Counted from the stretch's first letter, positions 1 to 9,106 are shown. The stretch: 36,065 nucleotides of DNA from Clostridium sp. K13 (GCF_019734195.1 NZ_JAASHM010000033.1:1-36065); one strand, 5' to 3'. A program made the numbers and translations. The notes: a model not told the origin generated them from the sequence alone.

Positions 1-75
1 GCTTCATTGGCTCAATGGCAGAGCAGCTGACTTGTAATCAGCAGGTTGTTGGTTCGACTCCGACATGAAGCTCCA
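1..75 (+). tRNA. tRNA-Thr (anticodon UGU)
   Basis: A complete cloverleaf can be folded. The acceptor arms GCTTCAT and ATGAAGC pair over 7 bp. The anticodon stem GCTGA/TCAGC encloses the loop CTTGTAA, giving anticodon TGT, which reads ACA (Thr). The T arm is GTTGG-TTCGACT-CCGAC. The discriminator T72 is followed by an encoded CCA. The 5' end coincides with the window edge, so an upstream tRNA or promoter cannot be seen. An intrinsic terminator follows directly. Confidence 0.95.
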
Positions 76-76
76 A

Positions 77-102
77 AAACTCCACAAAAGTGGAGTTTTT
101 TT
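77..102 (+). terminator. Intrinsic terminator of the tRNA gene
   Basis: The stem ACTCCAC/GTGGAGT has an AAAA loop and is flanked by an A-run and a T-run directly after the tRNA CCA end. Confidence 0.85.
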
Positions 103-154
103 GTTTTATAAAAAATAATATAAAAGTAAACTAAATAGATAAAATTTTATATAT

Positions 155-183
155 AAAAAAGTCGGCTATCGCCGACTTTTTTT
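155..183. terminator. Bidirectional terminator
   Basis: The GC-rich stem GTCGGC/GCCGAC is flanked by A6 and T7. It overlaps the stop codon of the minus-strand helicase-loader gene and would end that transcript. It can also stop read-through from the tRNA side. Confidence 0.85.
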
Positions 184-1162
184 ATCTTTGTCTCTTTAAG
201 TTAAGTTGTATTCTTATATCTTCAGCAAAGAATTTAAATAACTTAAAATCACCAATTATTCTTGATGAAATTCTCTCACTATATCTTTTTGAGATAAGTG
301 GTAATGTTAAGTTAGTAGAAATAAGCATTTTCTTATTTTTTAATATTTTTTTGTTTATTAATGTGAATAATTCAGAAGATGAAAAATCAGTTATTTGTTC
401 TGAACCTAAATCATCTATTATTAATAAATCACAATTAATAAGTAAATTTTCTAAATCAGTATCATTATTAAATTTAATATCCTTTAATGATCTTAGAAGA
501 TCATCAGCAGTCTTATAAACTACTAAAAAGCCCTTATCTAATAATTCTTTTGCAATACACCAAGATAAAAATGTTTTTCCAGTTCCAGAGTTACCATAAA
601 ATAAGAGATTAGTATTGCTATTTCTAAATGATGGTAAGTATTCTCCAGTTACATATTCTAAAATATCTTCAATATTTTTTCTAGGAGTATATCTTTCATC
701 ATTTAATTTATGATTTGGATATAAATTTATATTAAAGTTTTTAAAATTATTACTTTTAACCGCTTCTTCTAATTCAGAATCCTTATAATATAGTTTAACT
801 AGCTTCGATTTAAAGCAAGAACATTTTTCAATTCCAATAAAACCTGTATCTTTACATTTTGGACAATTATAATGTAAATTTAGATATTCAGGACTATATC
901 CATGAGATACCAGCATTTCATATTTTCTTGCCCTCAGATCAGTAATTTCATCCTTAATGGCTTCTAAGTCTTTAGGATCATTAATTCCTTTTAAGGCAGC
1001 CATAGATAAATTTAAACAAAGTTTTTGTATTGCAGTATCTAGATCTAATATTTCAGGATATTTATTTTTTATTTCTTCACGTCTTTGAGTTAGCTTACGA
1101 TTTTCTTCAGTACGAATTTTTTCATACATATCCATAAGCTCTGCTTGATAGCCTTTAATCAT
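182..1162 (-). CDS. DnaI/DnaC-like replicative helicase loader (AAA+ ATPase)
   Basis: A 326-residue AAA+ ATPase of the DnaC/DnaI/IstB type. The N-terminal half (about 1-120) is helical and ends in a Cys cluster (C100, C103, C114, C116) that looks like the zinc site of DnaI-type loaders. The ATPase has Walker A GNSGTGKT (190-197) and Walker B LLIIDDLG (D250, D251). By family knowledge it loads the replicative helicase at the origin or at restarting forks. Its start overlaps the end of the dnaD-like gene by 8 bp, so the two are translationally coupled. The pairing with DnaD argues for a chromosomal primosome gene rather than a transposon IstB protein. Confidence 0.88.
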   Translation of the reverse strand: MIKGYQAELMDMYEKIRTEENRKLTQRREEIKNKYPEILDLDTAIQKLCLNLSMAALKGINDPKDLEAIKDEITDLRARKYEMLVSHGYSPEYLNLHYNCPKCKDTGFIGIEKCSCFKSKLVKLYYKDSELEEAVKSNNFKNFNINLYPNHKLNDERYTPRKNIEDILEYVTGEYLPSFRNSNTNLLFYGNSGTGKTFLSWCIAKELLDKGFLVVYKTADDLLRSLKDIKFNNDTDLENLLINCDLLIIDDLGSEQITDFSSSELFTLINKKILKNKKMLISTNLTLPLISKRYSERISSRIIGDFKLFKFFAEDIRIQLNLKRQR

Positions 1163-2150
1163 CTTTATCCCATCCTAACAATTTCTTTTCTAATGAGTCA
1201 TAATCGTATTCACGAGCTTCAAAGTTATTAAATTTAAGTGGATTAACCTCTTGCTGTTTAGAAGTAAAGTTTCGATTAGATTGATTACTTTTATAATTAG
1301 CTTCTTTTCTTTCTATATCTACTAAAGTTTTTAAGTTATTTTTATTCCAACTAGATAAAATACCATCTATATATTTAAAATCGGGCCTATTTAAGCGTTG
1401 AAAACAAATATTACAAGCTTTTTCTATTACTTCTAGAGGAAATGCATAATCAATAATCCACTTTTCTAACATTTCTTCTTGTGGCTTCATTAATTCTGGA
1501 TTTTTAATTCCTAAGTAATTTAGTATATGACGAATTTTAACCCATTTATCTTCGGTTTTCTTTATATAGTTTTGTGCATCGTCAATAGTTGTAATATTCA
1601 TATTATGCCAGCCTATAGCCACTTTTTCTATATATCTATAATCACTTTTTCCTTTTGAGACACAATACTCAAGTAGAATTAGAATTAGTTCTGAAGAAAA
1701 ATTAAATTCATCTTGCCACCCTAAATAAGTTGTCATTTCTTTAGGGGATAGAGGTCTACCTAATAATCTTTCAATATCATTAAGCATATCCTTAGTAGAT
1801 GTTTTATTTAATGCTTCTAATAGATTTACTTCTTTATTTTTTATATTTGAATCTTCTATTAAATTTACAAACTCTATATTATAGTTTCCCATTTTATCTA
1901 TTGGAATAAGTTTTAATACGCCCTCGTCATTCCAATAATTTAATGCATTTAATATATCAGATTCTAATAGGTTTAGAGATGATGCTAAAATTGAAGAACT
2001 TGCACCCATTTCTCCAGAATTACTATATTTAAGCATCAATAGGTAAACTTTAATAAATTCTCCACGAGCCTTTGGCATATATTTCTCAATAAATATATTG
2101 CTTACTGGAGTAAAGTTTAAAGAATTATTTTTTAGCATAAAAGTGCTCAT
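1155..2150 (-). CDS. DnaD-domain replication initiation protein
   Basis: A 331-residue protein with a winged-helix-like N-terminus (about 25-100) and a DnaD/DnaB2 C-terminal domain. The domain signature is RLLGRPLSP.E around residues 128-140 and the YRYIEKVAIGWHNMNI region around 172-187. The second half continues with a further helical stretch and a low-complexity tail. It is likely a primosomal protein acting with the helicase loader, whose gene overlaps its 3' end. The start ATG is preceded by GAAAGG-type purines. The family is common in Firmicutes chromosomes and prophages; the chromosomal neighbours favour the housekeeping version. Confidence 0.85.
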   Translation of the reverse strand: MSTFMLKNNSLNFTPVSNIFIEKYMPKARGEFIKVYLLMLKYSNSGEMGASSSILASSLNLLESDILNALNYWNDEGVLKLIPIDKMGNYNIEFVNLIEDSNIKNKEVNLLEALNKTSTKDMLNDIERLLGRPLSPKEMTTYLGWQDEFNFSSELILILLEYCVSKGKSDYRYIEKVAIGWHNMNITTIDDAQNYIKKTEDKWVKIRHILNYLGIKNPELMKPQEEMLEKWIIDYAFPLEVIEKACNICFQRLNRPDFKYIDGILSSWNKNNLKTLVDIERKEANYKSNQSNRNFTSKQQEVNPLKFNNFEAREYDYDSLEKKLLGWDKDD

Positions 2151-2212
2151 ATTATTTTTCGACCTTTCTTAAGTTAGATTCTAAATCTTTATTTAGCAAA
2201 TCGAATTTAGTT

Positions 2213-2253
2213 AACTTAAACAACTTTAATTATTGGAAAAGTTGTTTAAAGTT
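2213..2253. repeat. Long imperfect inverted repeat between divergent genes
   Basis: AACTTAAACAACTTT (2213-2227) faces AAAGTTGTTTAAAGTT (2238-2253), with one unpaired base and a 10-nt loop. It lies in the 240-bp divergent intergenic region between the dnaD-like gene and the M23 peptidase gene. It has no T-run on either side, so an operator or mRNA structure is more likely than a terminator. I see no further gene between 2151 and 2390. Confidence 0.6.
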
Positions 2254-2390
2254 ATACATTTAAATTAATTATAGCAAAGGCTTTCTAAACCCTCAACATA
2301 ACAATTAAATAATAAATATGCATAATATATCTAAATTCGGGTAAATTAAGTGATGTGCTTAAAATTTAGAAGTAGGAGGAAGTTAAAAAC

Positions 2391-3554
2391 ATGGATTTGA
2401 ATGGGCAGAATGGCATAAGTAGGTGGATAAAAAATTCAATAATTGCTTTGATGATTACACTTATAAATTTTATTTTTATATCACCTAACAATAATGCTTA
2501 TGCAAATTTAAACACAGGCAAATTAGAAGATGATGAAGTAATTTTAAAAGATAAGGTAGCTAGTAATGATGGAGTAGTAAATTTAGCTATGGGGGAAAAT
2601 ATAGAGGATAAGTTTAAAAGTATTGATGTATTCAACTCTAATATTAATAATAATCTTACTATTAATTTAAAAGGACATTCAGTAAAGTTAGCAGACAATA
2701 CTATTGGTTTATTATCTATAATTGATAATAAGTATTCAATATTAGAGGAAATATGTAATTCCTATGTAAATGAACTTGGTATTGACGTTAATAATATTAC
2801 ACAAATACAGGTTATAGGAACAATTAATTCTGATATAGAAAGTGGTAGAATATCAGATTTAATTGATAGCGGTGAAATGGCAAAGGAAGTATATAATGCT
2901 ACAGTGATAAATGAAAATTTATCAGGATTAGAATTTAAAATAGATTTGAGAGAAACAGAAGACATTGAACCCGAAACAGTAACAGAGAAATGTAGTGATT
3001 TATATATAGGGGAATCTCAAACTGTTCAAGGGGTAAAGGGTGTTGGATTAGTTCATAAAGAGATAATATATGATGGACTAAATAAGAGTGATGAAAAAGT
3101 GATTAGTAAGCAAATAATTCAACCTGTGGTTAATAATGTAGTGAAAATAGGAACTAAGAATCCATATTGTGATGGGATAGCATTTTTGGCTAGGCCAACT
3201 AAAGGTGGATATTTAAGCTCTTATTTTGGTGAGGTTAGATCAAAATCTATTCATAAAGGAATAGATATAGCTAAAGACTTAGGCGAAAGTGTGAATTCTT
3301 CTTTAGATGGAAAGGTTATTAAGGCTGGTTATAATAATGGTGGATATGGCAACTTAGTAGTTTTGGAACATGAAGGTAATATGAAAACATATTATGCTCA
3401 TTTAAGTGATATATATGTTAATGTTGGAGATGTAGTAAAAAAGAATGATATTATAGGAGCTATTGGAAATACTGGAAACAGTACAGGTCCACATTTACAT
3501 TTTGAACTTAGAGTTAATGATCAGCCAGTAGATCCTATTAAATATATAGAGTAA
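2391..3554 (+). CDS. Exported G5-domain and M23 peptidoglycan endopeptidase
   Basis: A 387-residue exported protein. Residues 13-33 form a hydrophobic signal/anchor after K14. A G5-like domain lies at about 195-255 and an M23 metallopeptidase domain at about 272-385. The zinc and catalytic residues are visible: H288 and D292 (HKGID), H337 (YAHLSD) and H368/H370 (PHLHFE). M23 enzymes cut peptide cross-bridges in peptidoglycan, so the protein likely acts in wall remodelling, perhaps around sporulation or growth. The ATG follows a good AGGAGG site. It is monocistronic and converges with the subtilase gene through a shared terminator. Confidence 0.9.
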   Translation: MDLNGQNGISRWIKNSIIALMITLINFIFISPNNNAYANLNTGKLEDDEVILKDKVASNDGVVNLAMGENIEDKFKSIDVFNSNINNNLTINLKGHSVKLADNTIGLLSIIDNKYSILEEICNSYVNELGIDVNNITQIQVIGTINSDIESGRISDLIDSGEMAKEVYNATVINENLSGLEFKIDLRETEDIEPETVTEKCSDLYIGESQTVQGVKGVGLVHKEIIYDGLNKSDEKVISKQIIQPVVNNVVKIGTKNPYCDGIAFLARPTKGGYLSSYFGEVRSKSIHKGIDIAKDLGESVNSSLDGKVIKAGYNNGGYGNLVVLEHEGNMKTYYAHLSDIYVNVGDVVKKNDIIGAIGNTGNSTGPHLHFELRVNDQPVDPIKYIE

Positions 3555-3558
3555 TAAA

Positions 3559-3587
3559 GGAAACACCTTTGAGGGTGTTTCTTTTAT
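3559..3587. terminator. Bidirectional terminator between converging genes
   Basis: The stem GAAACACC/GGTGTTTC has a 6-nt loop followed by TTTT. It overlaps the stop codon of the minus-strand subtilase gene. Confidence 0.8.
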
Positions 3588-4783
3588 TGCTTTAAAACTT
3601 TATTTATATCTATTTTACCTTCTCCTTGCTGATTTCTAGGTATATCTAAAGGGATTGAAGCAACTTTTAATAAAGAGAGAATATCATCAAAAGTAAAATC
3701 AGGATGTTGTTCAAATAAAAGAGCACATAAACCGGATATATATGCAGCAGATACGGAAGTACCTGTAAAGTTCTTATAAGAGGTATCCAATTTAGGAGCA
3801 TGCATTTTACTGTTATTTTTATATGATATATAAGAAGTATTAGAATTTAATGATATTACATCAACGCATGCAGCACAGAAATCTGGTTTTTTATCTTTTT
3901 TAATACTACCACAGGATGAATATGCATAAGACTTTATTTCGGATGAAGTAGTATCTATACCAGAAACAGTTATGCAATTAGTACTTAAAGCAATTCCCGT
4001 AATAGATCCATCTATATTTTTGTTGCTACCACTAGGAAGTATACAAATTATAGATTTAAGTCTAGCCTTTTTTAATAAGGTATCAAATTGTGTAAAAATA
4101 AATTTATTATAATAAAGCGTTTCAAAAGGTAAGCAGATAACTTTAATATTATATTTTTCACTAATATTGATTAAATCTTCTAATGAAAATAAAACATCAG
4201 AAACATAACCTTTTCCTAATTTGTCAAATGCCTTGAAACAATGAATGTTAGATTCTGGTGCAACACCGGTATATATTTTATTTGAAGCTAGTCCATTACC
4301 AGCAATTATTCCACATGTACAGGTTCCATGTCCATTATCATCATAAGGGTAAGGTAGCTCATTTACTAAATCAACGAAGGTACTTATTCTATTGATTGGA
4401 TAAGTTAAATCACCATGAGGATATACCCCTGAATCAACTACACCAACCCCAATGCCACGACCATAAATAGGGAGTTTACTTGAGATCCTAACTCTATTAG
4501 CAGAAGGAATACTCATACCACATAATGAAAGGTATTGATCTAAACAAATATACTGTACCTCTGGATATTCTAATAATAACTCTATTGATTTTGATTTTAC
4601 TTGAGCACATATTATATTACATGATTCAATTCTTCTTATAACTGTACCCCGATAGGAGTTTATTTTTTTTGAAATTGAATCTGGAAAATTTCTATATTTT
4701 ATTAAAACTCTATATTCTTTAATAATACTAGATGCTAAAAGACTTTTAAGATTATGATCTAGTTTTTTAGTTGAAGAGAACAT
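3584..4783 (-). CDS. S8 subtilisin-like serine protease, apparently cytoplasmic
   Basis: A 399-residue S8 peptidase with the catalytic triad in order: D117 (GVVDSGV), H152 (GHGTC) and S343 (FTGTSVSAA). Residues 20-90 resemble a short inhibitor-I9-like pro-region. No signal peptide or transmembrane segment is seen, which suggests an intracellular or spore-associated protease such as the Csp or ISP types; I cannot assign which. The loop that normally holds the oxyanion-hole Asn reads PSGSNKN around 250-256, so the usual AGN is altered. That residue may have shifted or been lost. A hairpin that contains its ribosome binding site precedes the start codon. Confidence 0.85.
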   Translation of the reverse strand: MFSSTKKLDHNLKSLLASSIIKEYRVLIKYRNFPDSISKKINSYRGTVIRRIESCNIICAQVKSKSIELLLEYPEVQYICLDQYLSLCGMSIPSANRVRISSKLPIYGRGIGVGVVDSGVYPHGDLTYPINRISTFVDLVNELPYPYDDNGHGTCTCGIIAGNGLASNKIYTGVAPESNIHCFKAFDKLGKGYVSDVLFSLEDLINISEKYNIKVICLPFETLYYNKFIFTQFDTLLKKARLKSIICILPSGSNKNIDGSITGIALSTNCITVSGIDTTSSEIKSYAYSSCGSIKKDKKPDFCAACVDVISLNSNTSYISYKNNSKMHAPKLDTSYKNFTGTSVSAAYISGLCALLFEQHPDFTFDDILSLLKVASIPLDIPRNQQGEGKIDINKVLKQ

Positions 4784-4837
4784 AAAAAACTCCTAAAATT
4801 ATTCACATTAATATATTATATGAATTAGGAGTTTTTT
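4784..4837 (-). promoter_or_regulatory. Hairpin sequestering the subtilase ribosome binding site
   Basis: AAAAAACTCCTAA (4784-4796) and TTAGGAGTTTTTT (4825-4837) are perfect 13-bp complements. On the minus strand the 3' arm reads TTAGGAGTTTTTT directly before the ATG at 4783. The arm therefore contains the AGGAG ribosome binding site and also looks like a terminator with a T-run. It may end transcripts from the upstream pseudogene and may also limit translation of the subtilase. Confidence 0.65.
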
Positions 4838-4853
4838 GTTAATATAATATAAA

Positions 4854-5285
4854 TTAAAACTTCCATTTAAAAAGCAATATTCCACCTATCATTATTACTA
4901 TTCCAAATATTTCATGAAAGGAAAATGGAACTTTTTCTGAACCCAATAAACCAAAAGCATCTATTAAAGCGGCAGCTAGAAGTTGAGCTACTAATATAGT
5001 TCCAATTCCGACAGTAGTGCCTAGAGATCTAATGCTAACAATAACAGTAAAAGTTATTACTACACCTAGTACTCCACCTAATAGATATATTTTATTAGCA
5101 GACTTGATTTCTTTAAAATCACCATTTCCAAAGAAAAATAATATTATTAATGTTAAAACAAGTACAGATCACTGAACAATAGTATTAGTTTACCAAGTGC
5201 CTATTTTATCACTAAGCTTAGTATTTAAGACGCCTTGAACACTCATGGCAACGCCAGATATTATAGCAATTATAAAACCAAACAA
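4854..5285 (-). pseudogene. DMT-family (YdcZ/DUF606-like) transporter pseudogene
   Basis: Read on the minus strand from a TTG at 5285 behind AGGAGGTGAT, the frame gives about 143 residues of a hydrophobic YdcZ-type transporter. It opens LFGFIIAIISGVAMSVQG and has the family-like GTTVGIGTILVAQL region. Two in-frame stops interrupt it: TAA at 5190-5192 (after GTW) and TGA at 5169-5171 (in TIVQ*S). Each stop could come from a single G-to-T change in a Glu and a Gly codon. The rest of the frame is intact to TAA at 4854, so decay is recent. The family are small inner-membrane proteins of poorly known substrate. Confidence 0.8.
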
Positions 5286-5345
5286 TTTTTATCACCTCCT
5301 ATATAGTATTCCTAAATAAGGGGTGATTTATTAAAAATGAATAAC

Positions 5346-5390
5346 AAAAAAAGCATTAGATGTTAATATAATTCATCTTAATGCCTTTAA
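5346..5390 (-). terminator. Terminator-like hairpin after the dUTPase-like gene
   Basis: GCATTAGATG (5353-5362) and CATCTTAATGC (5374-5384) pair with one bulge. On the minus strand the stem is followed by a long T-run (complement of the A-run at 5346-5352). Confidence 0.7.
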
Positions 5391-5393
5391 TAG

Positions 5394-5846
5394 TTAATAT
5401 ATAAATGAGTTAAAAATTTCTTCTTCTGAATAACCTAAAGTGATACCTAAACTTAATACATCTTCAAGTAGTGTGAAAAAGTGATCAATAGAAGGTGATA
5501 TTATTAAATCGTTTATGTCTATATATAGGTTTAAAAATTGATCGCTTAAACAGTAATCATTAGGTCTAAGCACTACTTCGTAGTTATCAATATAATGCTT
5601 ATCAATACCTAGATTAATTACATGTGTAAGAAAATCTGCATATTTAATAAATACAGTTTCTTTGCTTAGATTTAAGCCGTCATCTATCCAGTATTTATAA
5701 CACTTAGTTTCTTCTGCTAGTGAGCTTAACTTAACTTGTAATTCAAGATGTTTTCTAGCCCAAAGTTTATATTGTGAGAGATTTTGATTAATTAAAATTC
5801 CATGTTTTTTTTCTTTTTGTAATTCCACAATTGGTAAAATATTCAT
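5394..5846 (-). CDS. Dimeric dUTPase-like (all-alpha NTP pyrophosphatase) protein
   Basis: A 150-residue all-helical protein that resembles the dimeric dUTPase_2 family. A first helix reads ELQVKLSSLAEETKCYKYW (about 35-53), like the family E..EL.NE...FKYW motif. A later helix, KYADFLTHVINLGID, resembles EEYVDGLHFLLSLG. It ends LG.SEEEI. The first motif keeps E45 and E46, but the Glu pair usually found before the Asp in the later motif is missing, so catalytic activity is uncertain. If active it would hydrolyse dUTP to dUMP. It stands alone with its own terminator. Confidence 0.6.
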   Translation of the reverse strand: MNILPIVELQKEKKHGILINQNLSQYKLWARKHLELQVKLSSLAEETKCYKYWIDDGLNLSKETVFIKYADFLTHVINLGIDKHYIDNYEVVLRPNDYCLSDQFLNLYIDINDLIISPSIDHFFTLLEDVLSLGITLGYSEEEIFNSFIY

Positions 5847-5966
5847 AAGTGTCCTCCCCGTCTACTAGGATTAATATATATATTTTACAGAAATAATTAA
5901 ATCTTGAAAAGTGCAGTAAACGAATACACAAAAATAAAATTAAAAATTTATTATTACAAATTTCAA

Positions 5967-6005
5967 CAAAAAAAGAGCAACTATAAAAATAGAGCTCTTT
6001 TTTTA
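5967..6005. terminator. Terminator hairpin
   Basis: The A-rich arm AAAAAAAGAGC and the arm GAGCTCTTTTTTT pair around a 13-nt loop. On the minus strand it ends the LigT-like gene transcript. Confidence 0.75.
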
Positions 6006-6016
6006 TATAGAAATTA

Positions 6017-6544
6017 TTAAATTGTTTTTAATGGGTATGTTTGAATTAAAGTTTCTCTTCGATTATTGGATATTTTCCAAAGTTCTATTCTATTAACCTT
6101 TAATGTTGAAATGCTAGGTTTATATTCAATTTCAGTATCAAATTTTTTATTATCCTTATTAATATAATTAATATTAGCTAAAGATAAATGAAGGTCATTA
6201 GTATCATTTTTTACATTAAAACCATGCATTTTAAGATTATCAGCAATTAATCTATCTAATTTTTTTATATATCCAATTTTTTCGATTTTTAAGTTGAGAG
6301 TTTTATTTGAATCGCAAAGAGTTACAGTTGATGACAGCTCTACTTTAAAGTTTTTATATGGTTTTAAAATTTTATCCATAACTGTATTAAGCTTATCTAT
6401 ATTAGGATTCTCTATAACCTCTAAAGGAATATAAGGAATTGGAGAGTTTCTGTTTGCTCTATACTTTTTAGATAAACTTCTTTGAATTGGGCTTAAATTT
6501 TTATAAGATACATCATCAAATAATGCTACCAAATAATATTTCAT
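6017..6544 (-). CDS. LigT/2'-5' RNA ligase-like phosphoesterase family protein
   Basis: A 175-residue protein of the 2H phosphoesterase type (LigT, YjcG or CPDase fold). It has a clear second motif, DLHLSLANI (about 131-139). The expected first HxT/S motif falls at PYIPLEVI, where the His appears to be replaced, so one of the two catalytic histidines may be absent. Family members act on 2'-5' or cyclic phosphodiester bonds in RNA or nucleotides. It is monocistronic, reads away from murA, and its substrate cannot be told. Confidence 0.6.
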   Translation of the reverse strand: MKYYLVALFDDVSYKNLSPIQRSLSKKYRANRNSPIPYIPLEVIENPNIDKLNTVMDKILKPYKNFKVELSSTVTLCDSNKTLNLKIEKIGYIKKLDRLIADNLKMHGFNVKNDTNDLHLSLANINYINKDNKKFDTEIEYKPSISTLKVNRIELWKISNNRRETLIQTYPLKTI

Positions 6545-6687
6545 GTTATAACCTCACAAGTTAAATTTTGTATAATACGTTTATATTAAATTATATCATA
6601 TATAAGCTTAAATTGACAATTTGTATATTTCAGCGATATCTTATGGTAAAGTTTAAAAATAAGGAGTTTTGGAAGAAAAAAACGCTA

Positions 6688-6715
6688 TTAACTCATACAT
6701 ACTTTATGATATAAT
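6688..6715 (+). promoter_or_regulatory. Putative promoter for murA
   Basis: TTAACT (6688-6693), a 16-bp spacer and TATAAT (6710-6715) resemble a SigA promoter about 125 bp upstream of the murA start. A further TTGACA lies at about 6613. Between 6545 and 6840 I see no gene. Confidence 0.45.
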
Positions 6716-6840
6716 CAATTGTGTTGACCAAAAAATTCTAAGACAAAAAATAAAATTTGACTTATGAAACAAAAATTGGATAATTTTTTATATTATAGGA
6801 TAGATTAATATATATATAAATTTGGATAAGGGTGAATAGG

Positions 6841-8100
6841 ATGGAAACATTAATTATTAATGGAGGCAAAGCTTTGCAAGGCGCTGTAGAAATCAACGGA
6901 GCAAAAAATGCAGCAGTTGCTATTTTGCCGGCAGCTATTTTAGCTGGTGAAGGTAAATGTATTATTGATAATATACCAGATATAGAAGATGTACATTGCC
7001 TAGAAAGAATACTAACTAGTTTAGGATGTAGAGTAAGTAAACTAAATAATAATACTTTAGAAATAGATGCTTCAGATATAACGACTGTAAATGCTTGTAC
7101 TGAAGATGTAAGAAGAATGAGAGCATCATATTATTTCATTGGTGCCTTATTATCTAGATTTAAAAAAGCTAGAGTTGAATTACCTGGAGGATGTCCTATA
7201 GGGGTAAGACCTATAGACCAACATATAAAGGGATTTGAAGCTTTAGGTGCTAAAGTAACAATTGAACATGGAGCAGTAAGTGTTGAGGCAGAAGAATTAC
7301 ACGCTGCTAATATATTCTTTGATGTAGTTTCTGTAGGAGCAACAATCAATGTTATGATTGCAGCTACAATGGCAGAGGGAACAACTATATTAGAAAATGT
7401 AGCAAAAGAGCCTCATGTAGTTGACGTTGCTAACTTCTTAAATACTATGGGAGCAGACGTAAAAGGTGCTGGTACTGATGTTATAAGAGTTAGAGGTGTG
7501 AAAAACTTAATTGGATGTAATTATAGTGTTATTCCTGATCAAATAGAGGCAGGAACATTTATGATAGCTGCTGCAGCTACAAAAGGAGATATAACTATAA
7601 AAAATGTAATTCCAAAGCATTTAGAATCAATTTCAGCAAAACTTACTGAAATGGGTGCAATTGTTGAAGAAGGTGACGATAGTGTAAGAGTAACTGTTGA
7701 TAAGCCATTAAGAGGGGTAAGTGTAAAAACAGCACCTTATCCAGGATTCCCAACAGATGTACAACAACCTATGTCAACATTATTAAGTATAACAGATGGT
7801 AGAAGCTTAATAGCTGAAAGCATATGGGAAAATAGACATAAGCACACTGATGAATTAAAGAAAATGGGTGCAGAAATTAAAGTTGAAGGTAGAACAGCTA
7901 TAATAGATGGTGTTAAATCATTAAATGGTGCAAAAGTAATAGCGACAGACTTAAGAGCTGGAGCAGCCATGGTTATAGCAGGTCTAGTTGCTAATGGAGA
8001 AACTGAAATATCTGAAATTGAGCATATTGATAGAGGATATCCTCATATTGAAGATAAATTTAGAGCATTAGGAGCAGACATAAGAAGAGTAGTAAGATAA
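6841..8100 (+). CDS. murA: UDP-N-acetylglucosamine 1-carboxyvinyltransferase
   Basis: MurA transfers enolpyruvate from PEP to UDP-GlcNAc, the first committed step of peptidoglycan synthesis in the cytoplasm. The protein has the expected full length (419 residues). It starts [10 protein letters not shown] and has the substrate loop [11 protein letters not shown]. The catalytic and fosfomycin-target Cys is C118 in [15 protein letters not shown], near the usual position 115. I chose ATG 6841 over the GTG at 6832 because it fits the family N-terminus and lies 6 nt after AAGGGTG. It probably begins an operon with walJ, whose gene starts 17 bp later. Clostridia often carry two MurA paralogues; which one this is cannot be told here. 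Confidence 0.95.
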   Translation: METLIINGGKALQGAVEINGAKNAAVAILPAAILAGEGKCIIDNIPDIEDVHCLERILTSLGCRVSKLNNNTLEIDASDITTVNACTEDVRRMRASYYFIGALLSRFKKARVELPGGCPIGVRPIDQHIKGFEALGAKVTIEHGAVSVEAEELHAANIFFDVVSVGATINVMIAATMAEGTTILENVAKEPHVVDVANFLNTMGADVKGAGTDVIRVRGVKNLIGCNYSVIPDQIEAGTFMIAAAATKGDITIKNVIPKHLESISAKLTEMGAIVEEGDDSVRVTVDKPLRGVSVKTAPYPGFPTDVQQPMSTLLSITDGRSLIAESIWENRHKHTDELKKMGAEIKVEGRTAIIDGVKSLNGAKVIATDLRAGAAMVIAGLVANGETEISEIEHIDRGYPHIEDKFRALGADIRRVVR

Positions 8101-8117
8101 ACTTGGGGGAAGATTAA

Positions 8118-8909
8118 ATGAAATTTTGCTCATTATATAGTGGAAGTAGTGGAAATAGTATTTTTATAGGGTCTGAAGAGGCTAAAATATTAATAGATGC
8201 TGGATTACCTGGTAAGAAAATAGATGAAGCATTAAAACACATTGGGCAAAATCCAAGTGAGATAGATGGAATTTTTATAACCCATGAACATATAGATCAC
8301 ATTAAAGGTGTAGGAGTTTTATCAAGAAAATACGATATTCCTATATACGCACCTCATGATACTTGGGTTGCGATGGAAAGTACTATTGGAAAGATAAAAG
8401 AGCATAATATAAAGGTAATGGATAGAAGATCATCAGTATCTATAAAGGATGTTGATATAAAATCTTTCATAATTCCCCATGATGCTGCTGCGCCAGTTGG
8501 ATACACTATTAATATAGGAAATAAAATAGCAAGTGTTGCAACTGATTTTGGGACATTTACTAAAGAGATTGAAGATAATATAAAAAACTCAAATGTTATT
8601 TTAATAGAAAGTAATTATAATCCTCAGATGTTAGATATGGGTCCGTATCCTTATAGCTTAAAGCAAAGAATAAAGGAAAGTTATGGACATTTATCCAATG
8701 AGGACTGTGGAGAAGCTATCGTTAAAATATTAAAAAGTGGGTTGGGAAAAAATGTTATATTAGGTCATTTAAGCAATACTAATAATACTCCAGAGCTTGC
8801 AGAATTAACAGTTAGAGATATATTAACTGCTAGTAATGTAGAAATAGGTTCAGATGTATTTTTAAGTATGGCTAATAGGCATAATCCTAGTAAAATTATA
8901 ACTCTATAG
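8118..8909 (+). CDS. WalJ/YycJ-type metallo-beta-lactamase fold hydrolase
   Basis: A 263-residue metallo-beta-lactamase fold protein. It begins MKFCSLYSGSSGNS, typical of YycJ/WalJ. The metal-binding motif is THEHIDHIKG (H56, H58, D60, H61), with a further Asp in ATDFG and a His in ILGHLSN. The family is conserved near oriC in Firmicutes, often with the WalRK genes, and is thought to be a DNA 5' exonuclease active in mismatch repair. Here no walRK is next to it. It follows murA closely and is followed 35 bp later by the CxxH/CxxC gene. Confidence 0.88.
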   Translation: MKFCSLYSGSSGNSIFIGSEEAKILIDAGLPGKKIDEALKHIGQNPSEIDGIFITHEHIDHIKGVGVLSRKYDIPIYAPHDTWVAMESTIGKIKEHNIKVMDRRSSVSIKDVDIKSFIIPHDAAAPVGYTINIGNKIASVATDFGTFTKEIEDNIKNSNVILIESNYNPQMLDMGPYPYSLKQRIKESYGHLSNEDCGEAIVKILKSGLGKNVILGHLSNTNNTPELAELTVRDILTASNVEIGSDVFLSMANRHNPSKIITL

Positions 8910-8944
8910 AGTATTTAATTTTAAAGAATCAGAAGGTGATTAAT

Positions 8945-9097
8945 ATGGAATTGATATATGCTTGTGAAGAACATATAGACGAAGCAATGGATGAAGTTAT
9001 AAATGAAAAAGAAACTTTTCCTGTAATAAATGAAGTTACAGATAAGAAATGTAGTTATTGTAATGAAGAAGCTAAATATGAAGTAAAAATGATATAA
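8945..9097 (+). CDS. CxxH/CxxC small zinc-binding protein
   Basis: A 50-residue protein from an ATG behind AGAAGGTGAT. It has the pairs C7-E-E-H10 and C36-S-Y-C39, and the acidic run DEAMDEVINE. The spacing fits the small CxxH/CxxC family that sits next to YycJ-type genes in many Firmicutes. A single zinc ion is probably bound. The function is unknown. It is probably in the murA-walJ transcript. Confidence 0.8.
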   Translation: MELIYACEEHIDEAMDEVINEKETFPVINEVTDKKCSYCNEEAKYEVKMI

Positions 9098-9106
9098 TAA
9101 TATATA

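Noticed and set aside
1..75. tRNA-Thr as the integration site of a mobile element
   Set aside because: I saw no repeat of the tRNA 3' end elsewhere in the window, and the neighbouring genes are housekeeping genes. The cassette clearly uses rlmH.
7131..7970. Long open frames on the minus strand inside murA
   Set aside because: They lie wholly inside a well-conserved plus-strand gene and have no ribosome binding sites or recognisable products. The same holds for the other antisense frames, such as those at 2498-2965, 21061-21384, 22260-22583, 23401-23796 and 28162-28605.
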